From assembly GCA_900759455.1 (NCBI GenBank), contig CAAEVI010000032.1, positions 1 through 40,598 on the forward strand: DNA of 40,598 bases, given 5' to 3'. The notes under the pieces are model-generated. The model had not been told where the DNA came from, did no database searches, and saw only the letters and a program-made list of their open reading frames with translations. Positions 7,389-15,820 of this stretch are shown piece after piece; within the stretch, counting starts at the first letter, position 1; each line of letters opens with the position of its first letter. Origin of the DNA: Erysipelotrichaceae bacterium. Its GTDB lineage: Bacteria; Bacillota_I; Bacilli_A; Erysipelotrichales; Erysipelotrichaceae. Position numbers and translations under genes: made by a program.

Positions 7389-8480
7389 ATGTTTGAAACG
7401 ATTCAAAAAATACGGCGTGATCTTCATCAGATTCCGGAGCTGGAGCTGAATCTGCCGAAAACCAAGGCCTATCTCAGCGAACTGTTAAAAGATCTGCCGT
7501 GTTCCTTGGAATTTCCCATGAACTCCGCGATCCTTGCCTATTTTGACAACGGATGCAACCATACCGTTGCTTTTCGAAGCGATATGGACGCCCTTCCGGT
7601 CAATGAACAGACAATGGCGGATTATCAAAGCAGACATCCCGGATGCATGCACGCATGCGGACATGACGCTCATATGACCATGCTGATTGCTCTGGCCTAT
7701 GCGATCCCAAAGTATCTGCATGAATTAAGCCACAATATTCTTCTGATTTTTCAGCCTGGTGAAGAGAATCCGGGAGGTGCCCGGCTGCTTTGCGAAGCCG
7801 GCATTCTGGAAAAATACCATGTAACCCGGATTTACGGAATGCATGTATGGCCAGATCTGCCGGCAGGTGTCATCGCTGCCTCAAAAGAGGAAATGATGGC
7901 CCGCTCCAGTGAAGTAAATATCGAGATCAAAGGAAAAAGCGCTCATGCCGCCAAATACCGCGAGGGATGTGACGCACTGGAAACAGCTTGCCGCTATCTC
8001 TGCGATCTTTACCGCATGGAACAAAGTCTTCCGCAAAACGAACACAGACTGCTTCGTTTCGGTGTCCTTCACGCGGGAACGATCCGCAATGTCGTCAGCG
8101 ATCATGCCAGACTGGAAGGCACAATCCGTGCCTGCCGTGATGAAGTATATGACTACATGCGCGGACAGCTTCATGAAATCGCCGAAAACTATCATCCGGC
8201 ACAGTTTGCTTTTTCCTTCAGCGAAGGCTATCCGGCATTGATCAATGACAAAAAGCTTGTCGAACAGGCAATGACTGTCATCCCGGATCTTGTATTGCTG
8301 GAAGAGCCGCAGCTGATCACCGAAGACTTTTCATGGTATCTGCAGCGCGTGCCGGGCGCCTTCTTTTTCCTCGGTACAGGAACCGGCATTCCGCTGCACA
8401 ATGATCATTTTGATTTTGACGAACACATCCTGCTCAGCGGTATCGAAGCCCTGATCAGGCTCAGCCGACTGGAAAGCTGA
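7389..8480 (+). CDS. M20-family amidohydrolase, probable N-acetyldiaminopimelate deacetylase
   Basis: 363-aa cytoplasmic M20D peptidase/aminoacylase. Metal-binding and catalytic features are visible: FRSDMDALPVNEQT (residues about 60-75), CMHACGHDAHMT, FQPGEENPGGA, a MHVWPDLPAG loop, the dimerisation-domain HAA in KGKSAHAAKY, and a C-terminal LHNDHF. The divergent lysine operon uses the acetylase branch (dapH), which needs an N-acetyl-LL-DAP deacetylase (DapL, YkuR-like), so that is the likely job. Hippurate or amino-acid amidohydrolases of the same family cannot be excluded from sequence alone. Start ATG 7389 follows GAGAGGAGGAACACTC. The longer frame from 7287 runs through the promoter and is not used. 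The aminotransferase of the acetyl branch is not in the window. Confidence 0.85.
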   Translation: MFETIQKIRRDLHQIPELELNLPKTKAYLSELLKDLPCSLEFPMNSAILAYFDNGCNHTVAFRSDMDALPVNEQTMADYQSRHPGCMHACGHDAHMTMLIALAYAIPKYLHELSHNILLIFQPGEENPGGARLLCEAGILEKYHVTRIYGMHVWPDLPAGVIAASKEEMMARSSEVNIEIKGKSAHAAKYREGCDALETACRYLCDLYRMEQSLPQNEHRLLRFGVLHAGTIRNVVSDHARLEGTIRACRDEVYDYMRGQLHEIAENYHPAQFAFSFSEGYPALINDKKLVEQAMTVIPDLVLLEEPQLITEDFSWYLQRVPGAFFFLGTGTGIPLHNDHFDFDEHILLSGIEALIRLSRLES

Positions 8481-8535
8481 TTGAAGCCTTTCCTCTTATC
8501 ACACATTGAACGACAGGTACGATCAGCTGATCGGT

Positions 8536-8564
8536 TTGCACTGTATTTTGCTTTCTGCTATGAT
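8536..8564 (+). promoter_or_regulatory. Promoter of the AIM24-family gene
   Basis: TTGCAC (8536-8541), 17-bp spacer, TATGAT (8559-8564), just ahead of AAGGAGG and the ATG at 8586. Confidence 0.6.
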
Positions 8565-8585
8565 GAAAACAAGGAGGAAAAAGAA

Positions 8586-9290
8586 ATGAAACATAAGATT
8601 ATTGGTGATAATGACTGTCCTTTGGTTGAGATCCAGCTGGCCGAAGATGAAACCGTTCGTATCGAACGCGGCTGCATGGCGTATATGTCCAATGTAGAAC
8701 TGGAAGGAAGGATGAATACCAGCAAGAAAGGAATCGGCGGCATGTTCAGTGCCATCGGCCGTTCCCTGACCAGCGGAGAGAGCTTCTTCATTACCGAAGC
8801 CACAGGAATCAACGATCAGGGAAGAATCGGCATTGCCCCTGCTGTGCCGGGCAAGATCTGCTGTCTGCAGGTCGATGACCTTCATCAGTACCGCTTAAAC
8901 ACAGGTGCTTTCCTGGCATGTGATTCATCCGTTCAATACGTAATGAAGCGCCAGGATATCGGCAAAGCCTTTTTCGGCGGAACCGGAGGCTTATTTGTCA
9001 TGGAAACACAGGGAGACGGAGATCTTTTGATATCCTGTTTCGGAGACATCATAACATTGGATGTTGACTATGATTCACCGGTCACGATCGATAATGAACA
9101 TGTTATCGCCTGGGATGCCAGCCTGGATTATTCCATTCATGTCGCATCCGGCACATTCGGCTTCAAGTCAGGGGAAGGACTGGTCAATGAATTTACTGGA
9201 CGCGGAAAAGTACTGATCCAGACACGGAACATTCATAATATGGCAGATGCTTTACGTCCGTTCTTCCCAAGCAGCAGCAGTAACAGTTAA
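8586..9290 (+). CDS. AIM24 / TIGR00266-family protein
   Basis: 234 aa with no signal peptide and no membrane segment. The beta-rich, glycine-rich pattern matches the AIM24 (TRAP-like fold) family: GCMAYMSNVELEGRM, GESFFITEATG, GKICCLQVDD, GGTGGLFVMETQGDGDLLIS, and a late VIAWDASLDYSI block. Members are widespread in bacteria and some are mitochondrial in fungi; the bacterial function is not established. The start at ATG 8586 has AAGGAGGAAAAAGAA directly upstream and its own promoter, so the open frame upstream to 8481 is not used. It stands alone between the deacetylase and the convergent argF. Confidence 0.82.
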   Translation: MKHKIIGDNDCPLVEIQLAEDETVRIERGCMAYMSNVELEGRMNTSKKGIGGMFSAIGRSLTSGESFFITEATGINDQGRIGIAPAVPGKICCLQVDDLHQYRLNTGAFLACDSSVQYVMKRQDIGKAFFGGTGGLFVMETQGDGDLLISCFGDIITLDVDYDSPVTIDNEHVIAWDASLDYSIHVASGTFGFKSGEGLVNEFTGRGKVLIQTRNIHNMADALRPFFPSSSSNS

Positions 9291-9303
9291 TTCTATTCAG
9301 CAT

Positions 9304-9345
9304 AAAAAAGCAAGCCCTGAGGTCCATCCTCAAGGCTTGTTTTTT
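9304..9345. terminator. Bidirectional terminator between the AIM24 gene and argF
   Basis: CAAGCCCTGAGG (9311-9322) pairs with CCTCAAGGCTTG (9328-9339). A-rich and T-rich flanks on the two sides allow it to serve both convergent transcripts. Confidence 0.9.
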
Positions 9346-10255
9346 ATGCTGTTTCCTGCAGCAGCTTCACCATTACGGCTTTTTGTGCATGCAGACGGTT
9401 TTCCGCTTCTTCAAAAATTTCATCTGCATGGGCTTCAAACACTTCTTCTGTAATTTCCTGTCCGCGGTAAGCCGGCAGACAGTGCTGCACCATTGCATTT
9501 TCTTTGGCATATTTCATCAGTTCGGCATTGACCTGATAGCCGGCAAAAGCTTTTTGACGTACTTCTTTTTCGCTTTCCATTCCCATGCTTGCCCATGTAT
9601 CTGTAATAACGACATCCGCATCCTGGATCGCTTCTTTTGGATCATGTGTCAGTGTAAAGGTATCATACTCTTTCGCAAACGCAAGAACTTCGGGATCCGG
9701 CTCATAGTTTTCCGGTGTTGCGACACTGACTTTCATTCCGACCTTTAATCCACCTACGATCAGTGAATTCGCCATATTATCACCATCTCCGATATAACAC
9801 ATTTTCAGTCCTTCCAATATGCTGTACTTTTCTCTGATCGTCATCAGATCGGCAAGCACCTGGCAGGGATGACTGAAGTCTGTCAGACCGTTAATGATCG
9901 GCACTGATCCGTATTTTGCGAGATCCTCCACTTCTTTCTGATCAAAGGTACGGATCATGATGCAGTCAAGATAACGGGACAATACGCGGGCCGTATCCTG
10001 AACAGGTTCGCCACGGCCGATCTGCAGGTCACGGCTGGATAAAAACAAAGACTGCATGCCCAGCTGATAAGCGCCTGTTTCAAAAGAAACGCGGGTTCTG
10101 GTACTTGATTTCTGAAAAATCAGACCGATTGATTTTCCCTCAAGCAAATGATGCTGGATCCCATGCTTTTTCTCATATTTGAGCTGATCGGCAAGATCCA
10201 GGATAGCGATAATATCAGATTTCGATAAATCGAGCATTTTTAATAAATGTTTCAT
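9344..10255 (-). CDS. argF: Ornithine carbamoyltransferase
   Basis: Makes citrulline from ornithine and carbamoyl phosphate. The carbamoyl-phosphate loop SSTRTRVSFE lies at 50-59. DCIMIRTF and HPCQVLADL follow. The ornithine-specific DTWASMGME (SMG loop) and HCLPAYRG (258-265) are also present. 303 aa is standard. The SMG loop and the biosynthetic operon argue against putrescine or N-acetylornithine transcarbamylases. Start ATG 10255 overlaps the argD stop by 4 bp. It is the last gene of the arginine operon, placed before a terminator. Confidence 0.94.
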   Translation of the reverse strand: MKHLLKMLDLSKSDIIAILDLADQLKYEKKHGIQHHLLEGKSIGLIFQKSSTRTRVSFETGAYQLGMQSLFLSSRDLQIGRGEPVQDTARVLSRYLDCIMIRTFDQKEVEDLAKYGSVPIINGLTDFSHPCQVLADLMTIREKYSILEGLKMCYIGDGDNMANSLIVGGLKVGMKVSVATPENYEPDPEVLAFAKEYDTFTLTHDPKEAIQDADVVITDTWASMGMESEKEVRQKAFAGYQVNAELMKYAKENAMVQHCLPAYRGQEITEEVFEAHADEIFEEAENRLHAQKAVMVKLLQETA

Positions 10256-11433
10256 TTCAGCACCTCTTTCATACAGGCTACAGCCTTATCTATTTCTTCT
10301 TTGGAAATAATGAGCGGCGGAAGAAGCCGGATCGTATCCGTACCGGCAGTCAAGACCAGTACTCCTTTTTCCTGCAAAGCTTTGACATACCCTGAGCGTT
10401 TGTCTGGATCAACGCCAATGCCGAGCATCAGCCCCATTCCGCGCACATCATGAACGGCATCACTGCCGATTGCAAGTAGCTGTTGTTTCAGATATTCGCC
10501 CTTTTTTGAAACTTCGTCCAGAAAAGAAGGCTGATTGACGATGGAGAGCACGGTCTGTGCGCTTCGGCAAGCCAGCAGATTGCCGCCGAATGTGGATCCG
10601 TGCTGTCCGGCCTGCAGCGTATCCGCGCATTTTGCACTGCACAGAATCGCTCCGATCGGAACACCGCCGCCCAGGCCTTTGGCGGCACTGACAATATCCG
10701 GTTCTATGTCATACTGCTCATAACAAAACAGACTTCCCGTACGCCCGATCCCGGTTTGCACCTCATCTACGCAAACCAGAATATCATGATCCTTGCAGAA
10801 GGCAGTAACTTGCTGAACGAAATTCTTATCCTGCGGAACGACGCCGCCTTCTCCCTGGATCATTTCCATGATGACCGCACATACATGATCATTCACATGT
10901 GCTTTAAAATCTTCAAAATTACCGGCTTCCACATAATCAAATCCCTGCGGGAGCGGATAAAAATACTGATGGAACTTATCCTGGCCTGTCGCCATCAATG
11001 TCGTCATGGTCCGCCCGTGGAAAGACTGGCGCAGCGTCAGGATCTGATAACGGTCATTGCCGTAATGATCGGAAGAATACTTTCTTGCGGTCTTGATCAT
11101 TGCCTCGTTTGCTTCTGCCCCTGAATTGGCAAAAAACACACGGGACATACCGGTGGATTCTGCCAGTTCTTTTGCGACACATGCCATCGGCTCACTGTAA
11201 AACAGATTGGAACAATGCATCAGTTTTTGTACCTGATCACTGAGTGCTTCTGTCAGTGCTTCATTTCCATATCCCAGACAGTTAACGCCGATGCCCGACG
11301 TCATGTCAATATATTCTTTTCCTTCGCTGTCATAAAGGCGTGACCCTTTACCGCTGACAAGAGCAATTTCATTACGCCCGTATGTCTGCATGACATACTT
11401 TTTTTCCATTGCGCGGATTTCATCAAAATGCAT
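10252..11433 (-). CDS. argD: Acetylornithine aminotransferase
   Basis: Class-III PLP aminotransferase converting N-acetylglutamate semialdehyde to N-acetylornithine. Visible motifs are GIGVNCLGYG, FFANSGAEANEAMIKTARK, GRTMTTLMATGQ, VCVDEVQTGIGRTG, the PLP lysine in SAAKGLGGGVPIGA, and QHGSTFGGN. The start is set at ATG 11433 (393 aa) because AAGGGGAG lies 6 nt upstream. The 7-codon extension to 11454 would place the ribosome-binding site inside the gene. Overlaps argF by 4 bp; 17 bp separate it from argB. Confidence 0.94.
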   Translation of the reverse strand: MHFDEIRAMEKKYVMQTYGRNEIALVSGKGSRLYDSEGKEYIDMTSGIGVNCLGYGNEALTEALSDQVQKLMHCSNLFYSEPMACVAKELAESTGMSRVFFANSGAEANEAMIKTARKYSSDHYGNDRYQILTLRQSFHGRTMTTLMATGQDKFHQYFYPLPQGFDYVEAGNFEDFKAHVNDHVCAVIMEMIQGEGGVVPQDKNFVQQVTAFCKDHDILVCVDEVQTGIGRTGSLFCYEQYDIEPDIVSAAKGLGGGVPIGAILCSAKCADTLQAGQHGSTFGGNLLACRSAQTVLSIVNQPSFLDEVSKKGEYLKQQLLAIGSDAVHDVRGMGLMLGIGVDPDKRSGYVKALQEKGVLVLTAGTDTIRLLPPLIISKEEIDKAVACMKEVLK

Positions 11434-11450
11434 TTTGATCTCCCCTTTTT

Positions 11451-12308
11451 TCAATAAAATACTGTACCGATTCCCTCATCGCTTAAGATTTCAATCAGGA
11501 TAGAGTGAGGGATACGCCCATCCTGAATATTGACGGTCTGAACTCCCTGACGGATCGCTTCGACACAGCACTGTACTTTGGGAATCATGCCGCCGGAAAT
11601 TACGCCTTCTTTCATCAGTTTCGCTACCTGTGAAACTTTCACTTCGCGAATCAGTGAAGTTTCGTCTTTAAAGTCCCGCATCAGGCCTTTGACATCTGTC
11701 AGAAGGATAAATTTCTTTGCCTTCAGGGCAATGGCCAGCTTTTCGGCCGCAAAATCTGCGTTGATATTATAATTCATTGTCTGGTCAACACCGGCCGCAA
11801 TACTGGATACGACCGGAATATAACCCTTTTCCAGCACATCCAGAACGATCTGCGGATTGACATTGACAATGTTTCCCACATTGCCGTGTTCGTCATCACG
11901 GCGCACGGCCTCAAACAAATTGCCGTCAACACCGGCTAAACCGATGCCGTTTCCGCCTGCCTTCTGCAGCATGGAGACCAGATTTTTATTGACCTTGCCG
12001 CACAGTACCATTTGCACGATATCCATTGTCTCATCATCCGTACAACGCAGGCCGTTGACAAAAACGCTCTCCTTGCCCACTTTTTCCAGCATTTCGCTGA
12101 TTTCCGGACCGCCGCCGTGTACAAGCACGACACGAATGCCGATTAGATTCAGCAAAACGACGTCTTTGATCACAGCTTCTTTTAATTCCTCATTGATCAT
12201 TGCATTTCCGCCGTATTTAATAACAATGATCTCTCCCGCATACTCCTGAATGTAAGGAAGTGCCTCTACCAGGATCTGGGCCTTGATTTTTGCATCGATC
12301 TGTTTCAT
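11451..12308 (-). CDS. argB: Acetylglutamate kinase
   Basis: Phosphorylates N-acetylglutamate. The amino-acid kinase fold is seen as IVIKYGGNAM (residues about 27-36), LVHGGGPEISEML, the substrate loop VNGLRCTDDET, AAGVDQTMNYNINADFAAEKLA, LLTDVKGLM, and GGMIPKVQCCVEAI near the C-terminus. 285 aa. An N-terminal helix (residues 1-25) like that of arginine-inhibited NAGKs is present, so feedback inhibition by arginine is possible but not shown. Overlaps argJ by 4 bp. Confidence 0.95.
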   Translation of the reverse strand: MKQIDAKIKAQILVEALPYIQEYAGEIIVIKYGGNAMINEELKEAVIKDVVLLNLIGIRVVLVHGGGPEISEMLEKVGKESVFVNGLRCTDDETMDIVQMVLCGKVNKNLVSMLQKAGGNGIGLAGVDGNLFEAVRRDDEHGNVGNIVNVNPQIVLDVLEKGYIPVVSSIAAGVDQTMNYNINADFAAEKLAIALKAKKFILLTDVKGLMRDFKDETSLIREVKVSQVAKLMKEGVISGGMIPKVQCCVEAIRQGVQTVNIQDGRIPHSILIEILSDEGIGTVFY

Positions 12309-13513
12309 GTACGATAGTCTCCGTTGATCTTTACATAGTCATAAGTCAGATCACAGCCCCAGCATACTGCTTTTCCATCCCCCTGATGCAGCTCTGCCGC
12401 AATTGTGATATCTTCCTGCGAAAGAATTTCTTTTGCCTTCTCTTCATCAAACAGCAGACCTTTGCCGCTTTCACACACACAGATCTCACCGGCTTTGGAA
12501 GAGAAAGAAATGCTGACCAAAGAAGGATCAAACGATGCTTTGGCATATCCCATTGCACACAGCACGCGTCCCCAGTTGGCATCAGCACCAAACATCGCCG
12601 CCTTTACCAGTGATGAAGAACAGATGGACATGGCCAGTGTTTCGGCCGTTGCCTCATCTTTGGCTCCGCTGACGGCACATGTCATCAGACGGTCAGCCCC
12701 CTCACCGTCTGCCGCAATCATCTTTGCCAGTTCTTCCATGACATAATGAAGCGCCTGTTCCAGGATCATGCTGTTTTCGTTTTCTGTTTCGATGCATTTA
12801 TTTCCTGCCAGACCATTGGCCATGACGATGCACATATCGTTTGTGGAAGTATCCCCGTCTACACTGACCCGATTAAATGTCACATTTGTATGCTTGACCA
12901 GCAGTTTTTGAAGCAGTTCTCCTGACACCGTACAGTCTGTCGTAATAAAGGCAAGCATGGTCCCCATATTGGGATGAATCATGCCAGAACCTTTGGCAAT
13001 TCCTCCGAGCGCACAAGAGACACCGTCAATTTCAAAAGAAACGGCCGCGATCTTCTCTTTCGTATCTGTTGTCAGGATCGCCTTGGCACACAAATCATTG
13101 TTATCAGCGGACAATTTAATGTCTTTTACTGCTTTTTCAATACATTCGATCGGCAGCTCCTGACCGATCACACCGGTCGAAGCAACCAGGACATCTTCTG
13201 CCGGAATGCTTAAATAATCCGCTGCGGCCTGGGCCTGACGCACAGCATTAGCATAACCGTTGACTGCACAGGCATTGGCATTTCCCGAGTTTACGATAAC
13301 TGCCTGAGCCCTATGATTGCCCAGATGTTCCTTTGTCACCTGCAAAGGATCCGCTTTGACCTGATTTTTCGTATATACAGCCGCACACTGGCACGGGACA
13401 CTGGATACGATCAGCGCCAGATCCTCTTTTGTTTTTGCCTTACGGATGCCGCTGTGGATAGCTCCGGCCGTAAAACCTTTAGCCGCACAGACTCCTCCTT
13501 GTATTGCTTTCAT
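12305..13513 (-). CDS. argJ: Glutamate N-acetyltransferase / ornithine acetyltransferase
   Basis: 402-aa Ntn-type enzyme that transfers acetyl from N-acetylornithine to glutamate, so no separate argA or argE is required. The self-cleavage site is in KGSGMIHPNMGTMLAFITTDC, where the Thr of GTML becomes the new N-terminus of the beta chain. The opening GGVCAAKGFTAGAIHSGIR and NSGNANACAVNGYANA are typical. Whether it is mono- or bifunctional cannot be told from sequence. 4-bp overlaps with argC (13510-13513) and argB indicate tight coupling. Confidence 0.94.
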   Translation of the reverse strand: MKAIQGGVCAAKGFTAGAIHSGIRKAKTKEDLALIVSSVPCQCAAVYTKNQVKADPLQVTKEHLGNHRAQAVIVNSGNANACAVNGYANAVRQAQAAADYLSIPAEDVLVASTGVIGQELPIECIEKAVKDIKLSADNNDLCAKAILTTDTKEKIAAVSFEIDGVSCALGGIAKGSGMIHPNMGTMLAFITTDCTVSGELLQKLLVKHTNVTFNRVSVDGDTSTNDMCIVMANGLAGNKCIETENENSMILEQALHYVMEELAKMIAADGEGADRLMTCAVSGAKDEATAETLAMSICSSSLVKAAMFGADANWGRVLCAMGYAKASFDPSLVSISFSSKAGEICVCESGKGLLFDEEKAKEILSQEDITIAAELHQGDGKAVCWGCDLTYDYVKINGDYRT

Positions 13514-14436
13514 CCATCAATTCCCCCTTTGCAGACAAGACCCGTCAACGGATCCAGTCCCAGCATGATATTCATATTCTGAATCGCCGCTCCGCATGCC
13601 CCTTTGCCAAGGTTGTCAAACAGAGCTGTCACGATAGTCTGTTCCTTTCGGCCGCGGACGATCAGCACTAAATCATCCCGTTTGGCCATGGTATTGGCAC
13701 TGATGTTTCCTTCATGATCAAACGGATGCACCGACACCAGTCCTTCTCCGTAAAATGCATGCAGCGCCTTGTAGATTTCTCTTGCATCCGCCTTCAGCAT
13801 GATGCTGGTTGCCATTCCCCGGTAATAATCATCCACAATGGGACAAAACAACGGATCCTGCTTCAGCCCGCAGATCTTCTTCATTTCCGGCAGATGTTTA
13901 TGCATCAGCCCCAGACCGTATAACTGCGGTGCCAGCAGTGCATCATCATTTCCCTGTTCATACTGTGCGATCATCTTTTTTCCGCCGCCGGAATAACCGG
14001 TCAATGAAAATGAAGTGATCACATCATCCGCATGAAAGATGCCAAGCTGACGCAGCGGATAAGCAATTGATATGAACCCGGTCGCATGACAGCCGGGATT
14101 GGCTACCCGTTTGCCTGTTTTTATCTTTTCCAGGAAATCTTCTCCCAGCTCACTGAAGCCATACGCCCAGTGCAAAGAACAGCGATGTGCCGTAGATGCA
14201 TCAATGACTTTTGTATTCGGATTATCGATCAGTTCCACTGCTTCTACGGCTGCCTGGTCAGGCAGGCAGAGAAATACGAGATCTGCCGCATTCATGCATG
14301 CCTTACGTGCCTCTTTGTCTTTTCGCTTTTCGTCATCGATCATGATCAGATCGATATCATCTCTTTTTGACAGGCGCTGCAGTATCTCAAGTCCGGTCGT
14401 TCCTGCCTGGCCGTCAATATATACTTTAGGCTTCAT
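13510..14436 (-). CDS. argC: N-acetyl-gamma-glutamyl-phosphate reductase, type 2 (short form)
   Basis: NADPH-dependent reduction of N-acetylglutamyl phosphate. Rossmann start KVYIDGQAGTTGLEI marks the shorter type-2 AGPR subfamily (about 310 aa, here 308). The catalytic Cys is in VANPGCHATGFI, and SLTGYSGGGKKMI follows. Start ATG 14436 has GAGG 6 nt upstream and lies 11 bp inside the end of argH. The alternative TTG at 14457 adds seven residues without an appropriate ribosome-binding site. Type 2 is distinct from the B. subtilis-type long ArgC. Confidence 0.94.
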   Translation of the reverse strand: MKPKVYIDGQAGTTGLEILQRLSKRDDIDLIMIDDEKRKDKEARKACMNAADLVFLCLPDQAAVEAVELIDNPNTKVIDASTAHRCSLHWAYGFSELGEDFLEKIKTGKRVANPGCHATGFISIAYPLRQLGIFHADDVITSFSLTGYSGGGKKMIAQYEQGNDDALLAPQLYGLGLMHKHLPEMKKICGLKQDPLFCPIVDDYYRGMATSIMLKADAREIYKALHAFYGEGLVSVHPFDHEGNISANTMAKRDDLVLIVRGRKEQTIVTALFDNLGKGACGAAIQNMNIMLGLDPLTGLVCKGGIDG

Positions 14437-15817
14437 GTTCTGCCTCTTTTCCGACAAATTCTTTCAGGTGATCGATCTGGTCCTGCACGCTGGAAGGAGC
14501 CGGACCACCCGGTACACAACGTTCCTTCACGCATGTCTGCAGATCGATTGCTTGATAAACATCTTCTTCAAACAGCGGATGAAACTTCTTCAGATCTGCA
14601 AGCGCGACATCGTTAAGCGCACATTTCTGTTGAATGCACCAGGCAACCAGTTCACCGATGCATTTATAAGCATCACGGAAAGGAACACCTTTTTTTGTCA
14701 GATAGTCTGCACAGTCTGTGGCGTTGATAAAGCCGCCTAATGCAGCCTGTTTCATATTTTCCGCATTGATTTTCATCGTCCTGAACAATGGAATCAGGAC
14801 CTGTAAGCTGTGTTCCGCTGTATCGATCACATCAAAGAGTGCCTCTTTGTCTTCCTGCATATCTTTATTGTATGCCAGACTGAGTCCCTTCTGCATGCTC
14901 AGCAGCGTCATGAGATTGCCAAACACTCTGCCGCTTTTTCCCCGGATCAGTTCACAGACATCCGGATTCTTCTTCTGCGGCATGATGCTGGAACCGGTGG
15001 AAAAGGCATCATCCAGTTCCACGAAACGAAACTCCCAGCTGCACCACAGAATCAGCTCTTCACACATTCTGGACAGGTGCACCATCAGGATCGAGCAGTC
15101 AGCCGCCAGTTCCATGCAGTAGTCACGGTCAGATACTGCATCCATGGAATTTTCCGTGATTTTTGCGAATCCGAGCTGATCACAGACATATTGTCTGTCG
15201 ATCGGATAGGTTGTGGCTGCCAGGGCACCGGAACCCAGCGGCATCTCATCCATCAGTGATAGTGTATTTTTCAAACGAACACAGTCTCTTCGAAGCATAT
15301 TTCCATAGGCCATCCAGACATGTGCCAATGTCACCGGCTGCGCACGCTGCAGGTGTGTATAGCCCGGCATGACGGTATACAGATGCTCCTGTGCCCGCTC
15401 ACAGAGTGCATCGATCATGTCCAATGTCAGGGAACGGATCGTCTGCAGTTCTTCCTTGACATACATACGCATGTCAAGCGCCACCTGATCATTTCTTGAT
15501 CTGGCAGTATGCAGACGTTTCCCGCTGTCCTGAATGCGTGCTGTCAGTTCCTGTTCGACAAAAGTATGAATATCTTCTGCATCTTTAATGATCAGCTTTC
15601 CTTCTTCAATATCGCTTAATATCGCCTGCAGGCCTTCTACGATAGCAATCTGATCCTCTTTACTGATGATCCCCTGTTTTGCCAGCATCCTGGCATGAGC
15701 GATCGAACCGGTGATATCCTGTCGATACAGCCTGGAGTCAAACGGTAGTGATGCATTCAGAACATCCAGACTGTGATCTGTCTCTTTGGAAAACCTGCCT
15801 GTCCAAAGCTTCGCCAT
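14426..15817 (-). CDS. argH: Argininosuccinate lyase
   Basis: Cleaves argininosuccinate to arginine and fumarate. The fumarase/aspartase superfamily signature GSSIMPQKKNPD is intact, with the catalytic Ser in it. TARSRNDQVALD and PGYTHLQRAQPVT are also present. 463 aa is standard. It directly follows argG with only 3 bp between the genes. The C-terminal coding end overlaps the argC start. Confidence 0.95.
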   Translation of the reverse strand: MAKLWTGRFSKETDHSLDVLNASLPFDSRLYRQDITGSIAHARMLAKQGIISKEDQIAIVEGLQAILSDIEEGKLIIKDAEDIHTFVEQELTARIQDSGKRLHTARSRNDQVALDMRMYVKEELQTIRSLTLDMIDALCERAQEHLYTVMPGYTHLQRAQPVTLAHVWMAYGNMLRRDCVRLKNTLSLMDEMPLGSGALAATTYPIDRQYVCDQLGFAKITENSMDAVSDRDYCMELAADCSILMVHLSRMCEELILWCSWEFRFVELDDAFSTGSSIMPQKKNPDVCELIRGKSGRVFGNLMTLLSMQKGLSLAYNKDMQEDKEALFDVIDTAEHSLQVLIPLFRTMKINAENMKQAALGGFINATDCADYLTKKGVPFRDAYKCIGELVAWCIQQKCALNDVALADLKKFHPLFEEDVYQAIDLQTCVKERCVPGGPAPSSVQDQIDHLKEFVGKEAEHEA

Positions 15818-15820
15818 AGG

